Assembly: GCA_022792835.1 (NCBI GenBank)
Contig: JAAWBT010000030.1
Location: forward strand, 1-37,327
DNA length: 37,327 nucleotides
From: Lachnospiraceae bacterium
GTDB taxonomy: Bacteria; Bacillota; Clostridia; Lachnospirales; Lachnospiraceae
Reading direction: 5' to 3'
The position numbers were made by a program, and so were the translations under genes. Within the stretch, counting starts at the first letter, position 1. Every line of letters starts with the position of its first letter. Positions 1-9,039 of this stretch are shown one piece after another. The notes beneath the pieces are model-generated. The model searched no databases and was not told where the DNA came from. It was given only the letters and a program-made list of their open reading frames with translations.

Positions 1-545
1 CTTGGAATAGCCAGTTCATATTGATCAAACAGGTCTTTATTGATAAACAGACCGTGGGCTACCACCTCCTGGGGAATGGCCACCAGCTTTCCGTCCACCG
101 TATTGGCCGTTTTTACCACATCCCTCAGATTTTTTGCGCAGGCAAGGCCGGACAAGTCTGCCAGCTTCCCTTCCGAACCAAGCATCTGAATGGTATCCGG
201 ATTTAACAGATACAGGTCATCCATATGGCTGCGCACACGGTCAAGGGTCACATCATCATAGGTTTTTTCCTGATAATTTTCTGCTGTATAGGTTCTATAC
301 TCCACCTGAAGTCCCAGACGTTCCTCCGCCATGATCACCGTTTGGTCAAAAGCATTCCTGGCGGCATTTTTCAAATCCGGTTTCGACTTTTCCATGGGCC
401 CAAACAGATTGATCACCGTTTGTTCCTGTTCTTCATTATCTGCCAGATTACCTACCGTTTCCTGCTTTTTTTGGCAGGCAAAAAGGGAAAAAACCATGGT
501 TCCCACCAGGAGAACAGACAAAAATCGTCTCAAAAACCCTTTCAT
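1..545 (-). CDS. Extracellular solute-binding lipoprotein, ABC-type (C-terminus cut by window edge)
   Basis: About 181 codons are visible, reading leftward from ATG 545-543 and running off the window. The N-terminus has a basic start, a hydrophobic stretch and a lipobox ending FAC, so it should be a lipid-anchored surface protein. The following sequence resembles family 1 extracellular solute-binding proteins of sugar ABC transporters (segments such as LADLSGLACAKNLRDVV and GKLVAIPQEVVAHGLFIN). Its AGGAGGA ribosome binding site lies inside the last codons of the upstream histidine kinase, whose stop is only 3 bases away, so the two are co-transcribed and probably translationally coupled. It may deliver ligand to a transporter or act as a binding partner of the kinase. 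The ligand cannot be told from this fragment. Confidence 0.75.
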   Translation of the reverse strand, partial: MKGFLRRFLSVLLVGTMVFSLFACQKKQETVGNLADNEEQEQTVINLFGPMEKSKPDLKNAARNAFDQTVIMAEERLGLQVEYRTYTAENYQEKTYDDVTLDRVRSHMDDLYLLNPDTIQMLGSEGKLADLSGLACAKNLRDVVKTANTVDGKLVAIPQEVVAHGLFINKDLFDQYELAIP

Positions 546-548
546 GAT

Positions 549-3137
549 TCAATTCCTCCTATTTGAAAATTGATTGACAGCGACTCTCAAAAGCTCCATA
601 TCAATGGGCTTTGCTACATGTGCATTCATACCGGCCTTCATGGCGTCTTTCACGTCCTCTGAAAAGGCATTTGCCGTCATGGCAATAATCGGTATGGTAC
701 CTGCGTCTTCCCGTTCCAGAGCACGGATGGCTCTTGTGGCATCATAACCGTTCATAACCGGCATCTGAACATCCATGAGGATGGCATCAAACCGCCCAGG
801 CTCTGTATCCCGGAAGCGCTCCAGGGCCAGAAGGCCGTTCTCCGCAAGCTCACAAGATGCGCCGTCCATATCCAAAAATTCCTGTACAATCTCTGCATTG
901 ATCTCATTGTCTTCAGCCACAAGGAAATGATAGCCCTTAAGACTGTTATGACCTTTTGTGGCGAATTGCTCCTCTTCCGGTTTCCAGGTCTGTGGAAGCT
1001 CCAGAATCTTTTCCATAAAGGCAGACACAAAGAACGGCTTCGTCAGATATCCGTCAACTCCTGCAGAGACTGCCTGATCCTCGATCTCATTCCAGTCATA
1101 GGAGGTCAGGAAAAAGATCAAAACATGGCCCGGCAGGAGCTCGCGGAGTTTCTTTGCCGTCTCCAGTCCACTCATCCCCTCCGGCATCTGCCAGTCTAAA
1201 AGGATAACATCATAACGGCTTCCCTGTTCCAGACATTTCTGAACCTGTTTGATTCCTTCTTCTCCACTTAAAGCTGTATCCACACAGACACTGAAATCTT
1301 CCATCAGTCTCCGGATGTTGCTACAGATATCCGCATCATCGTCCACGGTCAGAAGCCGTGAAATTCCGTGATGTTCCCAGAACTGTCCATCCATTTTTTC
1401 TTCTGGAATTCGAAGTTCCAGCTCCACAGTAAACAAGGTTCCTTTGTCCACTTCACTGGAAACCTGGATAGTTCCGCCCATCAGCTCCACGATGTTTTTC
1501 GTGATGGCCATTCCAAGTCCCGTTCCCTGAACTTTATTTGTTGTACTGTTCTCCGCTCTTGTAAACGCATCAAAAATGACCTCCAGATATTCTGGAGTCA
1601 TTCCAAAACCATTGTCCTCCACCTCGATCCGGATATGCTCATATTGAGGTGAATGCTGTTTTAAACCAATGATACGGAACCAGATTGTCCCTCCCTCTCC
1701 CGTATACTTCACCGCATTGGAAAGAAGGTTGAGCAGGATCTGGTTCAGCCTGGTTTCATCTCCAATCAGCCGTTCATGGGTGACACCTGTCACTATAATC
1801 TCAAACTCCTGCCCCTTGGCTTTTGCCGCCGGCCGGATAATGGAATCCACAGAAGCCACCACATGGTTCAGAGCGAATTCTCCGATGGTGAGCACCACCT
1901 TCCCGCTCTCAATCTTGGAGACATCGAGCACATCGTTGATCAGGCCAAGAAGATGCTGCCCAGAAGCTGTAATCTTTTTTGTATATTCCCGGACCCTGGC
2001 AGGATACTCGGCATTTTTTTCAAGCAGTGTGGCAAATCCCAGGATCGCATTCATAGGCGTTCGGATATCATGGGACATATTGGCAAGAAAGGTGGTCTTG
2101 GAATGACTGGCGATCTGGGCCGCCTGCAAAGCCTCTGCAAGCTGCTTGTTATGTATCTTCCGTTCTTCCTCCCGCTCTTTCCGAATCCTATTTTTCTGCT
2201 GTTCTGTTAAAAAGTAAAGGATAAAGCACACCAAAAACGCAACCAACATGGAGGCGACTACAATATAGAGATTCTGGTTGACCGCAGTGCCTTCCTGCTG
2301 GATTGCCTCCACAGGTACATATCCAATCAGGTAAAGAGTGCTTTCCTCCACTGCCCACATGTAGATCAGCGCTTCCCTTGACCGGACCTCATGGTAGAAC
2401 AGGACATTCTTTCCGCCTCTAAGGTTTTCAGCAATCATATCCAGGATATCTTCCTCCACAATATTGTTGGCGCGGCAGAAATCCTCCAGGTTCAGATGTC
2501 CCGCATCCCGCTCTCCCATTCCTTTGGGCTTTAATACCAGCCTCTCGCTGATGGTGTCCATCAGATAAAGGGTCGCATTGGTATTATAAAAACTGTCCGG
2601 AAGGGCATCATCCAGGGCATCATAGATATATTCAATATAAAGGGTAGCGATCTGTGTATCGTATGAACGGACAGGGCAGGACATGGTATAAGCCCAGGTC
2701 CCCATATCATTCAGATAGGATTTGGAGATTGGCAGCTCCCCAACTGTTTTTCCTGTTGAAAAATCCAGTTCGCCCGGAGAAAATATCTCTCCTGTATTGG
2801 AGATACCTTCCGACTCCCCGGAAAATACCAGAGAAAGTTTTGTCATGGTCCTGTTACTTTTACAGGCCGCAAGAAACTTCTCTGGAGTCCCGGAAGCACC
2901 TAACTCCTGGGCGATCTCCTTCTGAAATTCCGCCTCTATCTCCAGGATGGACTCCAAAGTGCCCTGGATCAGTTCCAGGCTTTCACTTAAATTTCCGATA
3001 GCAGCCTCGGACATCTCCCTCGAGACTCTCCTGGACACGGAAAACACAACAATCGCCAATGTGAAAAAGATCAGTATGACAAGCACAATAAAGCTCCGCT
3101 CAAGCACTGTTTTTTTTGTTTTTTTCTCTTTCCCCAT
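549..3137 (-). CDS. Hybrid sensor histidine kinase with two receiver domains
   Basis: 862 residues. Membrane segments at about 16-34 and 289-310 bracket an extracellular sensor region of about 250 residues. A short helical linker leads to a HisKA domain with phospho-acceptor H356 (NMSHDIRTP). The HATPase has its N box near 465-480 (NQILLNLLSNAVKY), DNGFGM at 508-513 and GTGLGMA near 538-544. Two receiver domains follow: the first, about 594-712, has phospho-acceptor D648, and the second, about 736-855, has D789. There is no Hpt or DNA-binding output domain, so the phosphoryl group must pass to a separate partner not visible here. A TTGCCG-17-TATAAT promoter lies upstream. The solute-binding lipoprotein gene begins 3 bases after its stop, which suggests a sensing partnership. 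Confidence 0.9.
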   Translation of the reverse strand: MGKEKKTKKTVLERSFIVLVILIFFTLAIVVFSVSRRVSREMSEAAIGNLSESLELIQGTLESILEIEAEFQKEIAQELGASGTPEKFLAACKSNRTMTKLSLVFSGESEGISNTGEIFSPGELDFSTGKTVGELPISKSYLNDMGTWAYTMSCPVRSYDTQIATLYIEYIYDALDDALPDSFYNTNATLYLMDTISERLVLKPKGMGERDAGHLNLEDFCRANNIVEEDILDMIAENLRGGKNVLFYHEVRSREALIYMWAVEESTLYLIGYVPVEAIQQEGTAVNQNLYIVVASMLVAFLVCFILYFLTEQQKNRIRKEREEERKIHNKQLAEALQAAQIASHSKTTFLANMSHDIRTPMNAILGFATLLEKNAEYPARVREYTKKITASGQHLLGLINDVLDVSKIESGKVVLTIGEFALNHVVASVDSIIRPAAKAKGQEFEIIVTGVTHERLIGDETRLNQILLNLLSNAVKYTGEGGTIWFRIIGLKQHSPQYEHIRIEVEDNGFGMTPEYLEVIFDAFTRAENSTTNKVQGTGLGMAITKNIVELMGGTIQVSSEVDKGTLFTVELELRIPEEKMDGQFWEHHGISRLLTVDDDADICSNIRRLMEDFSVCVDTALSGEEGIKQVQKCLEQGSRYDVILLDWQMPEGMSGLETAKKLRELLPGHVLIFFLTSYDWNEIEDQAVSAGVDGYLTKPFFVSAFMEKILELPQTWKPEEEQFATKGHNSLKGYHFLVAEDNEINAEIVQEFLDMDGASCELAENGLLALERFRDTEPGRFDAILMDVQMPVMNGYDATRAIRALEREDAGTIPIIAMTANAFSEDVKDAMKAGMNAHVAKPIDMELLRVAVNQFSNRRN

Positions 3138-3201
3138 GACCCAAATCCCTCACATCTAAGCGCCGGCCAACTTCAAAACACCGGTTTTTTGCACTTATTA
3201 T

Positions 3202-3230
3202 ATTATAATCCACAGCGGGAATTTCGGCAA
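3202..3230 (-). promoter_or_regulatory. Sigma-A-type promoter for the hybrid kinase operon
   Basis: On the minus strand TTGCCG (3230-3225) is followed after 17 bases by a perfect TATAAT (3207-3202), about 65 bases upstream of the kinase ATG. Confidence 0.65.
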
Positions 3231-3245
3231 CTATTTCCTTTCAAT

Positions 3246-3902
3246 TCAGCTTGTGATAGATTCCAGGTAATCGTACAGCTCCTCGACGCCTTTGATATAA
3301 TATCCGTTTTTCAGCACCTCCACCTCACTCTGCGGAAGCTCCTCTTCCGTCAGATAGGTTTCCATGTAGACATCACTTCTGTCGCTGTAATAGATTTTCA
3401 GATAACCTTCCTCCAAAAGCAGAAGAAACCGGTAACTGTCCGGATTTACGGCTTCCCGACACCGGATCACAAGGCGTGAGTCGGAAAAGGAGACCAAGCT
3501 TTTCCCGCCGCCTTCTTCTTTCAGCCGCTCAATAAGCCCCTCTCTTGTGAGTCCCATGTATTCCTCTGGTATGGGAAGGATGGTTTCCGTGAGCCGTCCG
3601 TCAGATTCATTGTAATTCTGAGAAATATACAACATATCGTTGTTTACGGAGAGTACATTCTGATGTTCCGCCGCCACAGCACTCTCCTCTAAAATTTCCG
3701 GTCCCTCATCCGTCTCTTTCGTGGACTCTTCCTCCGCCTCCCTGGCCTCAGGACCTTTTGCGGACAGGACATTCACTTTCTCCCTGGCAAGCTCCAGCTG
3801 TTTCTCAAGTTCCAGATTCCGATAGCTGAAATAATAGACTGTGGAGAACAGGAAAAAAAACAGACAAAAGCCGGATACCCAGATCCAAATCGTTTTCTTC
3901 AT
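3246..3902 (-). CDS. Membrane-anchored protein with BofC-like C-terminal domain
   Basis: 218 residues from ATG 3902-3900. The start is set by GGGGTGA eight bases upstream; an in-frame GTG four codons earlier overlaps that ribosome binding site and is less likely. A single N-terminal membrane segment (about 5-25) is followed by a short coiled coil (YRNLELEKQLELAREKVNVL), an acidic linker and a C-terminal domain of about 110 residues. The end of that domain (EEGYLKIYYSDRSDVY, then ELPQSEVEVLKNGYYI and GVEELYDYLES) resembles the BofC C-terminal domain. In Bacillus, BofC regulates the sigma-K checkpoint protease SpoIVB in the forespore. The role here is inferred from that resemblance. It has a terminator immediately upstream, so it is probably transcribed separately from the flippase gene. 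Confidence 0.6.
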   Translation of the reverse strand: MKKTIWIWVSGFCLFFFLFSTVYYFSYRNLELEKQLELAREKVNVLSAKGPEAREAEEESTKETDEGPEILEESAVAAEHQNVLSVNNDMLYISQNYNESDGRLTETILPIPEEYMGLTREGLIERLKEEGGGKSLVSFSDSRLVIRCREAVNPDSYRFLLLLEEGYLKIYYSDRSDVYMETYLTEEELPQSEVEVLKNGYYIKGVEELYDYLESITS

Positions 3903-3924
3903 AGCAGCAGTCACCCCGTTTATA

Positions 3925-3960
3925 TAAAATAGAATCCTGCATCGGCAGGATTCTCCTTTT
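3925..3960 (-). terminator. Rho-independent terminator after the flippase gene
   Basis: A perfect 10-bp stem (3931-3940 with 3945-3954) closes a 4-base loop. On the minus strand it is followed by TCTATTTTATA. It ends the operon that finishes with the flippase at 4007. Confidence 0.75.
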
Positions 3961-4006
3961 TAGTATGAACGCTTATGAAGAAAAATATACTACAGAATAC
4001 AAGCTC

Positions 4007-5674
4007 CTACAGAAGATGCAGCTTTTTTGCGATTCTGGCAGCTCTCCCGCCCATAGGTATGCTGCGAAGCTCTTTTTCACTGATGCATCGAAACAGGAGC
4101 AAAAAGACAAAGTAAACGACAACCGCCAAAACCACCGCCGCCACACAGGCAATCACATTGCTTTCCGTGAACATGTGCAGAAGGTAATACATTCCGTACG
4201 AAAGAGCCCCCATAATGACGGAAGCCAGAAAGGGCAGCACGAAAGTCTTTTTGACCTCCTGACGGTAGTGAAGGTATCTGGCAATGGAAATTCCGTTGAA
4301 AATACACATAGTCAGTCCAAAAAACATATTTGCGATCACTACACCGTAAATCCCCATGTCCAGGCCGTATAAAAGGACTGCCAAAATGCCCACGTGAAGC
4401 CCCAGAGAAATCATGGCATTGATGACCGGCGTTTTCATCCGGTTGATGCCCTGTAAAATCCCATTGGTGATGGTAGACAGAGAGAAAAACACCACTGCCA
4501 GAGAGCCAAGGAACAGAAGGTCCCCTCCCAGCCTGGTATCCTGACGGAACAAAAGACTCACGATCGGAAAACCAAGAACCGTAAGCCCCACTGCCGCCGG
4601 GATGGCGACCAGCATGGAAAACCGGACTGTCACATTGACCTTCCTTAAAATTTCCCCTTTGTTTCCCTCAGCTACCGTTCTGGTAAGCGCCGGGAGCATG
4701 GAGGAAGCCAGTGCGTTGGAAATCGCAATGGGAACGTTGATCAGGAGATAATACTGGCCGGAATACACCCCCCAGTTGGCCATATACTGGCCGGATTCCC
4801 CTGAGGATTTCATATAAAACCCATAAATGCTGTTGTCAATCAGGCTGCTGACATTGTAGACCGTACCGCTGATGATAACCGGAACAATGGTGGCTACCAG
4901 AACTCTGGCAATATTTCCATAGGACTCTAACATGACAGTCCTGTCCCGCCGTATCTGACGTTTCAGTACTCTCCGATACATGAAAAAGATAAGGAGGCAA
5001 AACAAAAAAGCGACAAGAGCCCCTGCGGCCGTACCAATAGTTCCGCCTGCAGCCCCGAAAGAATCGGCATACATTTGGGTCCCCTTTTCCAGATCCCGCC
5101 CTGCGCCGATATCAAATAAGAGAAACGCGGCCACAATACTGACTCCCGCATTGGCGATCTGCTCCAGTACCTGAGAGACAGCCGTTGGCATCATGGTGCC
5201 AAGTCCCTGGAAATAACCACGCAGTGTCCCCAAAAACGCCATAAGAAAGATAGTCGGAGCCAGTACCTTGATGGCATAGGCAGCTCCCGGTTCATTGAGG
5301 ATCTTTGCCGCAAAAAATTCCGCTCCAAAGAAGGTCACCAGACAGGCGATCCCTCCGGAAATCAGGGAAAAAATCAGAGAGCTCTTGAAGATTCGGTAAG
5401 CATTTTTGTATTGTCCCAGGGCAGCCCTGGCCGACACCATCTTTGAGACGGCCAGAGGAAGACTGTAGGACGAGAGAAGAAGCATAATATTATAGATATA
5501 ATAAGCCGACGAATAAATCCCCATGGCAGCGCTGCCAATCTTGTTCTGCATGGGAATGCGGTACACCATACCAATGATGCGCACCAGAATTCCCGCCGCC
5601 GCAAGAATGGAGCCCTGCACCAGAAAATTGTTGGCCTTCTTTTTTTTCTTTGGTCGCTGATTCTTGGTACCCAT
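4007..5674 (-). CDS. MurJ/SpoVB-family polysaccharide or lipid II flippase
   Basis: 555 residues with about 14 predicted hydrophobic segments and a basic N-terminus rich in lysine. The first membrane region (GSILAAAGILVRIIGMVYRI) and the overall pattern match the MATE-like MOP-superfamily proteins of Firmicutes called putative polysaccharide biosynthesis protein, SpoVB or YtgP. These move lipid-linked cell-wall or cortex precursors across the membrane. The start follows AAGAGGAAAAAAG and lies 15 bases after the ybeY stop, so it is the last gene of the yqfC-yqfD-phoH-ybeY group. Whether it serves vegetative wall or spore cortex synthesis cannot be decided from sequence; the neighbouring yqfC/yqfD genes lean towards sporulation. 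Confidence 0.85.
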   Translation of the reverse strand: MGTKNQRPKKKKKANNFLVQGSILAAAGILVRIIGMVYRIPMQNKIGSAAMGIYSSAYYIYNIMLLLSSYSLPLAVSKMVSARAALGQYKNAYRIFKSSLIFSLISGGIACLVTFFGAEFFAAKILNEPGAAYAIKVLAPTIFLMAFLGTLRGYFQGLGTMMPTAVSQVLEQIANAGVSIVAAFLLFDIGAGRDLEKGTQMYADSFGAAGGTIGTAAGALVAFLFCLLIFFMYRRVLKRQIRRDRTVMLESYGNIARVLVATIVPVIISGTVYNVSSLIDNSIYGFYMKSSGESGQYMANWGVYSGQYYLLINVPIAISNALASSMLPALTRTVAEGNKGEILRKVNVTVRFSMLVAIPAAVGLTVLGFPIVSLLFRQDTRLGGDLLFLGSLAVVFFSLSTITNGILQGINRMKTPVINAMISLGLHVGILAVLLYGLDMGIYGVVIANMFFGLTMCIFNGISIARYLHYRQEVKKTFVLPFLASVIMGALSYGMYYLLHMFTESNVIACVAAVVLAVVVYFVFLLLFRCISEKELRSIPMGGRAARIAKKLHLL

Positions 5675-5689
5675 AACTCTTTTTTCCTC

Positions 5690-6193
5690 TTAGTCTCTCG
5701 GAATGTCCAGAGCTTCCATCAAAAGCTGCTGCCGCTCCTCCATAATCCTCCGCTCTTCTTGCTCCATATGGTCATAGCCCATAAGGTGAAGCATGCTGTG
5801 AGCGGTCAAAAAAGCCAGCTCCCGCTTCAGAGAATGGCCGTATGCTTCTGCCTGCTCTTTGATTTTTTCCACCGAAAGGACAATATCCCCTAAAAGGAGC
5901 TCTCCCGTTTCCGGGTTGAAACAGTCCATGGCCTCATCTTCCTCTAAGAAGTCAAAGTCTGCCGGACGTACATATTCTGCCATTGGAAAAGAAAGGACAT
6001 CTGTCGTTTGATCAATCCCTCTGAATTCCAGGTTCAGCCTCCTCACCTCTTCTTTAGAAGTTAAGGTGACACTGACCTCCGCTTCATAAGGACAGCCCTC
6101 CAGATCAAGGGCCGTCTCCACCACAGTGCGAACGATCTCTTCATAGGGAATGGAAAGAGGCTCCCCTGCCTCGTAAGAAATTTCACAGGTCAT
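5690..6193 (-). CDS. ybeY: Endoribonuclease YbeY (rRNA maturation factor)
   Basis: 167 residues from ATG 6193, preceded by GGGAGAGAT. A longer reading frame extends about 30 codons into phoH but lacks a ribosome binding site and does not resemble the family. The metal-binding signature HSMLHLMGYDH (H-x3-H-x5-H) is intact. YbeY is a zinc-dependent single-strand RNase involved in 16S rRNA 3' end maturation and ribosome quality control. The start lies 1 base after the phoH stop, the conserved phoH-ybeY arrangement, and the flippase gene follows after 15 bases. Confidence 0.93.
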   Translation of the reverse strand: MTCEISYEAGEPLSIPYEEIVRTVVETALDLEGCPYEAEVSVTLTSKEEVRRLNLEFRGIDQTTDVLSFPMAEYVRPADFDFLEEDEAMDCFNPETGELLLGDIVLSVEKIKEQAEAYGHSLKRELAFLTAHSMLHLMGYDHMEQEERRIMEERQQLLMEALDIPRD

Positions 6194-6194
6194 T

Positions 6195-7205
6195 TTATCT
6201 CTCCCGCTGTCTGTTTGTGCCGGAATAGCGTTTCTTTTCCCCGGACCGGTTTCTGCTTTCATAGGCTTCATAGGCCTGAACAATTTTCTGAACCAGAGGG
6301 TGCCTCACAATATCCTTGCTGGAAAGGCGGATAAAGCTGATATCCTCAATCTTTTCCAGAACCTTTACTGCAACATCAAGGCCGGAGGGCCCGTCCCCAG
6401 AAAGATCCCTCTGACTCATGTCACCGGTGATAATCACTTTGGAGCCGAAGCCGATCCTGGTTAAAAACATTTTCATCTGGGCCGGCGTCGTATTCTGAGC
6501 TTCATCCAGAATAATATAGGCATTGTCCAGGGTCCGCCCCCGCATATAGGCCAGAGGAGCCACTTCAATCAGGCCCTTCTCTGCATTGTGCAGATAACTG
6601 TCCGCGCCCATAATCTCATAGAGGGCATCATAAAGAGGCCGCAGGTAGGGGTCGATTTTGCTCTGTAGGTCCCCTGGCAGAAAACCAAGCTTTTCCCCAG
6701 CTTCAATGGCCGGCCTGGTCAGAATGATCCGTCCGACCTCATTATTCTTAAATGCCTGGATGGCCATGGCCATGGCCAGATAGGTTTTGCCTGTGCCGGC
6801 AGGCCCAAGGCCAAATACAATCATCTTCTCCCGGATGGCGTCCACATACTCCTTCTGTCCAAGGGTCTTTGGCTTTACCGGCTTTCCGGAAATGGTCCGG
6901 CAGATAAAATCCTCATCAATCTCCAGAATCTTCTCATCCTTCTCCTCAAACACCAGAGCCAGAGCATAATCCACATTCTGCTCTGTGATGCTGTTTCCCC
7001 GCCTGGAAAGCCCAATCAACGTCTTCAGAACTCGTTCCGCCCGAGATATGGCCTGCTCCGGTCCAATAACCTTTAAAAGCCCATCCCGGGATACCATGGT
7101 CACCTTCAGGGTCTTTTCAATTTTTTTTAAAAAGGAATCAAACTGACCACAGACATTCCGTTCGTGCTCTGCCGGAATGTCGATCATCGTTTCCACAATC
7201 GCCAT
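6195..7205 (-). CDS. phoH: PhoH family ATPase
   Basis: 336 residues. An N-terminal region of about 110 residues with a KH-like segment (LLKVIGPEQAISRAERVL) precedes the P-loop ATPase. The Walker A motif is GPAGTGKT at 134-141, and Walker B is the ILDEAQN segment, followed by KVIITGD. PhoH proteins are RNA-associated ATPases, and their linkage to ybeY suggests a role in RNA metabolism. A GGAGA lies 12 bases before the ATG, a rather long spacing. The 110-base gap from yqfD contains an AGGAGGGAG and a TAAAAT, so an internal promoter is possible but not convincing. Confidence 0.9.
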   Translation of the reverse strand: MAIVETMIDIPAEHERNVCGQFDSFLKKIEKTLKVTMVSRDGLLKVIGPEQAISRAERVLKTLIGLSRRGNSITEQNVDYALALVFEEKDEKILEIDEDFICRTISGKPVKPKTLGQKEYVDAIREKMIVFGLGPAGTGKTYLAMAMAIQAFKNNEVGRIILTRPAIEAGEKLGFLPGDLQSKIDPYLRPLYDALYEIMGADSYLHNAEKGLIEVAPLAYMRGRTLDNAYIILDEAQNTTPAQMKMFLTRIGFGSKVIITGDMSQRDLSGDGPSGLDVAVKVLEKIEDISFIRLSSKDIVRHPLVQKIVQAYEAYESRNRSGEKKRYSGTNRQRER

Positions 7206-7315
7206 GAATTTCTGCTGTCTCCTTTTTTCGCTATTTCCTGTTTATCAATGACACTCCCTCCTATTTTAACACCTTTTTCCATAAATAGAACCCCTTTTTT
7301 GAAATTTTCGTTTCT

Positions 7316-8494
7316 TCATTTTCCGATGGCTTCCTCTGCATAAATCGTTCCAGTTGCGATGCAGGAATCTCCATTCACCTCCACACTACAGGCGGCCTCC
7401 TTAATGGTTACGCCCAAGGCAGCAAGGGATTTGCAGTAGTCTTCAAACCGTTTGTCTGCCTTTGCCCTTGCTTCTTCCTCAGAAAGGACCTGCAAGGCCT
7501 CTTCGTATTCTCTGGCTGTCACCGTGCCATAGCCTAAGGGCAGATAAAAGTTTTCCCACAGATGGAGGGTTTCATAGGTGTCCGTTTCATCGAACAGCTC
7601 ATAATGATTTTTTCCGCCGGGAAGAAAGAGGCGGCGGCCAAAAAGCCAGAGATAGTGACGCTCCTTTTCTTCCCCGGTGTAGTGTTTTTTCGGGGAAGAA
7701 AGGGGGATCTGGTCTTCGTAATGATAAAGCGTAGCGGCAATGATATCGCCGTCCGCCTGTACCTGTTCCGTCTTTAAAAGGTTTCCGCCTTCGTCGAAAA
7801 TATCCAGTGTGCCTGCAATGAGGATCTGTCCTGCCTCCACCTCATCTCCCACGTGAACCTGCGGAGTTCCGGTCCTGGTAATAATGGACACCACTTTTCC
7901 GCTCTTTTTTGCAGTCACATCATGTCCCAGAGCTGCCGGTTCTGCTTCCTGCTCTGGTTCCGTCAATTCATTTTCTTTGATCCGGATAATCAGCCGGTTT
8001 CCTGTGATCTGGGCTGACACCCAGGTGATATCGTTGTATCGGTTTCGGATCGCCTTTTCAATGTCTTCACATAAAATCCCCGATTTTGCCATTCCGTGGA
8101 CATAGCCCTGTTCCTCCAAAAACTGAAGCAGAGTGCTGTCCGTATATTTGAGATTTCCCTCCATGTGAATGTCCCAGATGAACAGGGAGGAAGCATATAA
8201 AAGCCCCAGACACAGAAGGATTCCCATATAGAAAGCCAGCCGCTTCCTGCTTCTTTTCATCCAGAATGGAAGTCCTTTTTTTTCTGTGATGCGAAGTTTC
8301 ACATCCGCCTTTTTCGCCAGCCTTGCGGCCTGGAAAAATTCCTTTGCTTTCATCAGAACCGAGATTCCGCCCTCTGTCTGTTCCATGGCTTCCAGCCAGA
8401 TCCCGTGAAAACTGCATAAATTAAAAAAACGTTCAGGGCTCCCTCCTGTCACCCGGACCGTCAACTGTCCCTGCCATTTGTCTCTTCTATTCAT
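7316..8494 (-). CDS. yqfD: Sporulation protein YqfD
   Basis: 392 residues. A soluble N-terminal part of about 85 residues is followed by one membrane segment near 90-110 (RLAFYMGILLCLGLLYASSL) and an extracytoplasmic C-terminal part. The segment GNLKYTDSTLLQFLEEQGY and the later KKSGKVVSIITRTGTPQVHVGD are typical of the YqfD/SpoIV-related family. In Bacillus subtilis yqfC-yqfD belong to the mother-cell sigma-E regulon; the precise role is unclear. The ATG overlaps the end of yqfC by 8 bases, so the two are translationally coupled. Confidence 0.9.
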   Translation of the reverse strand: MNRRDKWQGQLTVRVTGGSPERFFNLCSFHGIWLEAMEQTEGGISVLMKAKEFFQAARLAKKADVKLRITEKKGLPFWMKRSRKRLAFYMGILLCLGLLYASSLFIWDIHMEGNLKYTDSTLLQFLEEQGYVHGMAKSGILCEDIEKAIRNRYNDITWVSAQITGNRLIIRIKENELTEPEQEAEPAALGHDVTAKKSGKVVSIITRTGTPQVHVGDEVEAGQILIAGTLDIFDEGGNLLKTEQVQADGDIIAATLYHYEDQIPLSSPKKHYTGEEKERHYLWLFGRRLFLPGGKNHYELFDETDTYETLHLWENFYLPLGYGTVTAREYEEALQVLSEEEARAKADKRFEDYCKSLAALGVTIKEAACSVEVNGDSCIATGTIYAEEAIGK

Positions 8495-8750
8495 AGCTGA
8501 TACTCCGAATCCTCCCCTTGATCTTCATGGCATCTCTTCCAAAGTAAGAGATGACCAGATGTTCGCCACAAATGTGAATCCGGCACATACCACTTAAGAT
8601 CCGGATGCATTCCGGTGTGTACTCCAAAAGACCCCTGTGATTTTCCACAGTCATCTCCACACAGCCCACAGCAGTGATCACAGCAGCGCCAAGACACAGA
8701 TCCTTTGGGAGCTCCAGCGCCTCCACCAGAGTATCAAGTCTTTTTTTCAT
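8487..8750 (-). CDS. yqfC: Sporulation protein YqfC
   Basis: 87 residues, the usual size for YqfC. Family-like features are the LDTLVEALELPKDL start, the VEMTVENHRGLLEY centre and a C-terminal GRDAMKIKGRIRSISYE. GAGGTGG lies 5 bases before the ATG. The gene overlaps yqfD by 8 bases and is the first gene of the yqfC-yqfD-phoH-ybeY-flippase series, immediately after the rpsU terminator. The role in sporulation is inferred from the Bacillus regulon. I could not identify a convincing sigma-E promoter in the short gap upstream. Confidence 0.85.
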   Translation of the reverse strand: MKKRLDTLVEALELPKDLCLGAAVITAVGCVEMTVENHRGLLEYTPECIRILSGMCRIHICGEHLVISYFGRDAMKIKGRIRSISYE

Positions 8751-8795
8751 GGGCCCACCTCTCTTCTTTTACAGTTCAGTCTATGAAAAAGAGAC

Positions 8796-8834
8796 AAAAA
8801 AAAGAACTGTTGTAACCAACAGCTCTTTTTTTTC
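8796..8834 (-). terminator. Rho-independent terminator of rpsU
   Basis: On the minus strand GAGCTGTTG pairs with CAACAGTTC (one G-U pair) around the loop GTTA, and eight T residues follow. It sits 10 bases after the rpsU stop. Confidence 0.88.
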
Positions 8835-8840
8835 GCACAA

Positions 8841-9017
8841 TTAATTGTATTTCCGTTTTCTAGCGGCTTCAGACTTCTTCTTGCGTCTCACGCTGGGTTT
8901 TTCGTAATGCTCTCTTTTACGAATCTCCTGCTGAATGCCGGCCTTCGCACAGTTTCTTTTGAATCTGCGCAAGGCACTATCTAAACTCTCATTGTCTTTC
9001 ACAATAACGTTTGACAT
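8841..9017 (-). CDS. rpsU: 30S ribosomal protein S21
   Basis: 58 residues, starting [19 protein letters not shown] and ending in a run of lysines and arginines ([13 protein letters not shown]). Length and sequence fit bacterial S21, a small basic protein of the 30S subunit involved in translation initiation. The gene stands alone as a transcription unit: a strong promoter at 9095-9122, a leader of about 70 bases with a hairpin next to the GGAGGGAGG ribosome binding site, and a terminator directly downstream. Confidence 0.96.
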   Translation of the reverse strand: MSNVIVKDNESLDSALRRFKRNCAKAGIQQEIRKREHYEKPSVRRKKKSEAARKRKYN

Positions 9018-9039
9018 AGACTCACACCTAACCTCCCTC

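Noticed and set aside
331-573. Open frames on the plus strand opposite the solute-binding protein and kinase genes
   Set aside because: They overlap strongly supported minus-strand coding regions, have no ribosome binding sites and show no family resemblance.
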